Shown here: one piece after another, positions 48,764 through 48,883 of the stretch | Position numbering within the stretch: position 1 is the stretch's first letter | Layout: each line of letters begins with the position of its first letter | From: Thermoleophilaceae bacterium | GTDB lineage: Bacteria > Actinomycetota > Thermoleophilia > Solirubrobacterales > Thermoleophilaceae | NCBI GenBank assembly: GCA_016929195.1 | Contig: JAFGJG010000044.1 | Span: 1 to 48,883 of the forward strand | Direction: 5' to 3' | DNA: 48,883 nucleotides | Notes under the pieces: generated by a model | The model's database searches: none | What the model was told of the DNA's origin: nothing | Seen by the model: only the letters and a program-made list of their open reading frames with translations | Made by a program: the position numbers and the translations under genes

Positions 48764-48883
48764 GTGGCGAAGGCGCTCGGCGCCGGGCTGCCCACCGGCT
48801 GTGGCTGGCCAACCGCGGCATCTTCACGACGCCGGGCCGCGAGCAGGAGTGGAACGTGACGGTCGCCCACGACGAGGCGGCCG
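48764..48883 (+). pseudogene. Fragment resembling a class III aminotransferase/GSA-aminomutase C-terminus (runs off the right edge)
   Basis: In the plus frame from about 48766 the translation AAHRLWLANRGIFTTPGREQ, then EWNVTVAHDEAA, resembles the LYLANRG...VS-AHT-EDVD region near the C-terminus of glutamate-1-semialdehyde aminomutase-like aminotransferases. The upstream part of such a gene is not present: the homology begins where the opposite-strand dehydrogenase fragment ends. The gene end lies outside the window. Confidence 0.35.

Noticed and set aside
48386-48859. Plus-strand frame containing AKALGAGLPTG, like the PLP-lysine motif of class III aminotransferases
   Set aside because: It lies in a different frame from the nearby LWLANRG aminotransferase segment, would be far too close to it, and most of the frame is a shadow of the GH31 gene.
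1-48883. tRNA or rRNA genes, CRISPR arrays, insertion sequences, integrases or attachment sites
   Set aside because: I looked for tRNA-like clover patterns, regular short repeats, transposase or recombinase motifs and flanking direct repeats and saw none. The island character rests on gene content only.

Overview
The window (about 72% G+C, very short intergenic gaps, many GTG starts, no outer-membrane secretion genes) looks like the chromosome of a high-GC Gram-positive actinobacterium, most likely class Thermoleophilia (Solirubrobacterales or a neighbour). That assignment is an inference from base composition, BTAD-type regulation, a DUF6766-like protein and the promoter style; no rRNA or other marker is present.

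Positions 1-31530 form a cell-surface polysaccharide / glycoconjugate island. It holds about ten glycosyltransferase genes (GT2, many GT4, a GT2-GT4 fusion, one WecG/TagA-type GT26), two Wzx-like flippases, one O-antigen-ligase/Wzy-like polymerase with a TPR tail, four SAM methyltransferases and several nucleotide-sugar modules. One module is a three-gene overlapping operon (8205-11217) of an RmlD-like reductase, a CapE/FnlA-like 4,6-dehydratase and an FnlC-like 2-epimerase, best read as UDP-L-QuiNAc/UDP-L-RhaNAc or UDP-L-FucNAc synthesis. A second is an aminotransferase plus Gfo/Idh/MocA oxidoreductase (16905-18976) with a nearby UDP-sugar 6-dehydrogenase (21429), resembling the route to 3-amino-GlcNAc(A). 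An L-2-hydroxyglutarate oxidase (lhgO) sits between them.

Positions 30006-38654 are a co-oriented minus-strand run: a 1017-residue membrane-spanning SARP-type regulator with an extracytoplasmic beta-propeller and a substrate-binding-protein domain, a secreted PQQ-type propeller protein, the polyprenyl-phosphate sugar-phosphate transferase that would prime polysaccharide assembly, a methyltransferase and an NAD-dependent epimerase. This run is my strongest candidate for an under-described system: a one-component envelope sensor placed upstream of capsule priming.

Positions 38759-48669 encode mostly secreted or membrane proteins: a small secreted repeat protein, a secreted GH94-like enzyme, a lipoprotein esterase, an ECF sigma factor carrying its own zinc-finger anti-sigma-like domain and Pro/Ala-rich tail, two secreted proteins of unknown function, a 27-residue membrane peptide translationally coupled to a duplicated DUF6766-like protein, a 51-residue basic peptide with a strong Shine-Dalgarno, and a secreted GH31 glycosidase. 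The last ~200 bases look chimeric: a dehydrogenase C-terminus on the minus strand abuts an aminotransferase C-terminus on the plus strand.

Across the window many monocistronic starts carry a TANNNT hexamer 5-8 bases before ATG/GTG with no Shine-Dalgarno, the signature of leaderless transcription. Several divergent gene pairs are separated by only 22-39 bases, and three such hexamers are built on the stop codon of the upstream gene. Inside operons, genes are linked by 4-base GTGA/ATGA/TTGA overlaps.
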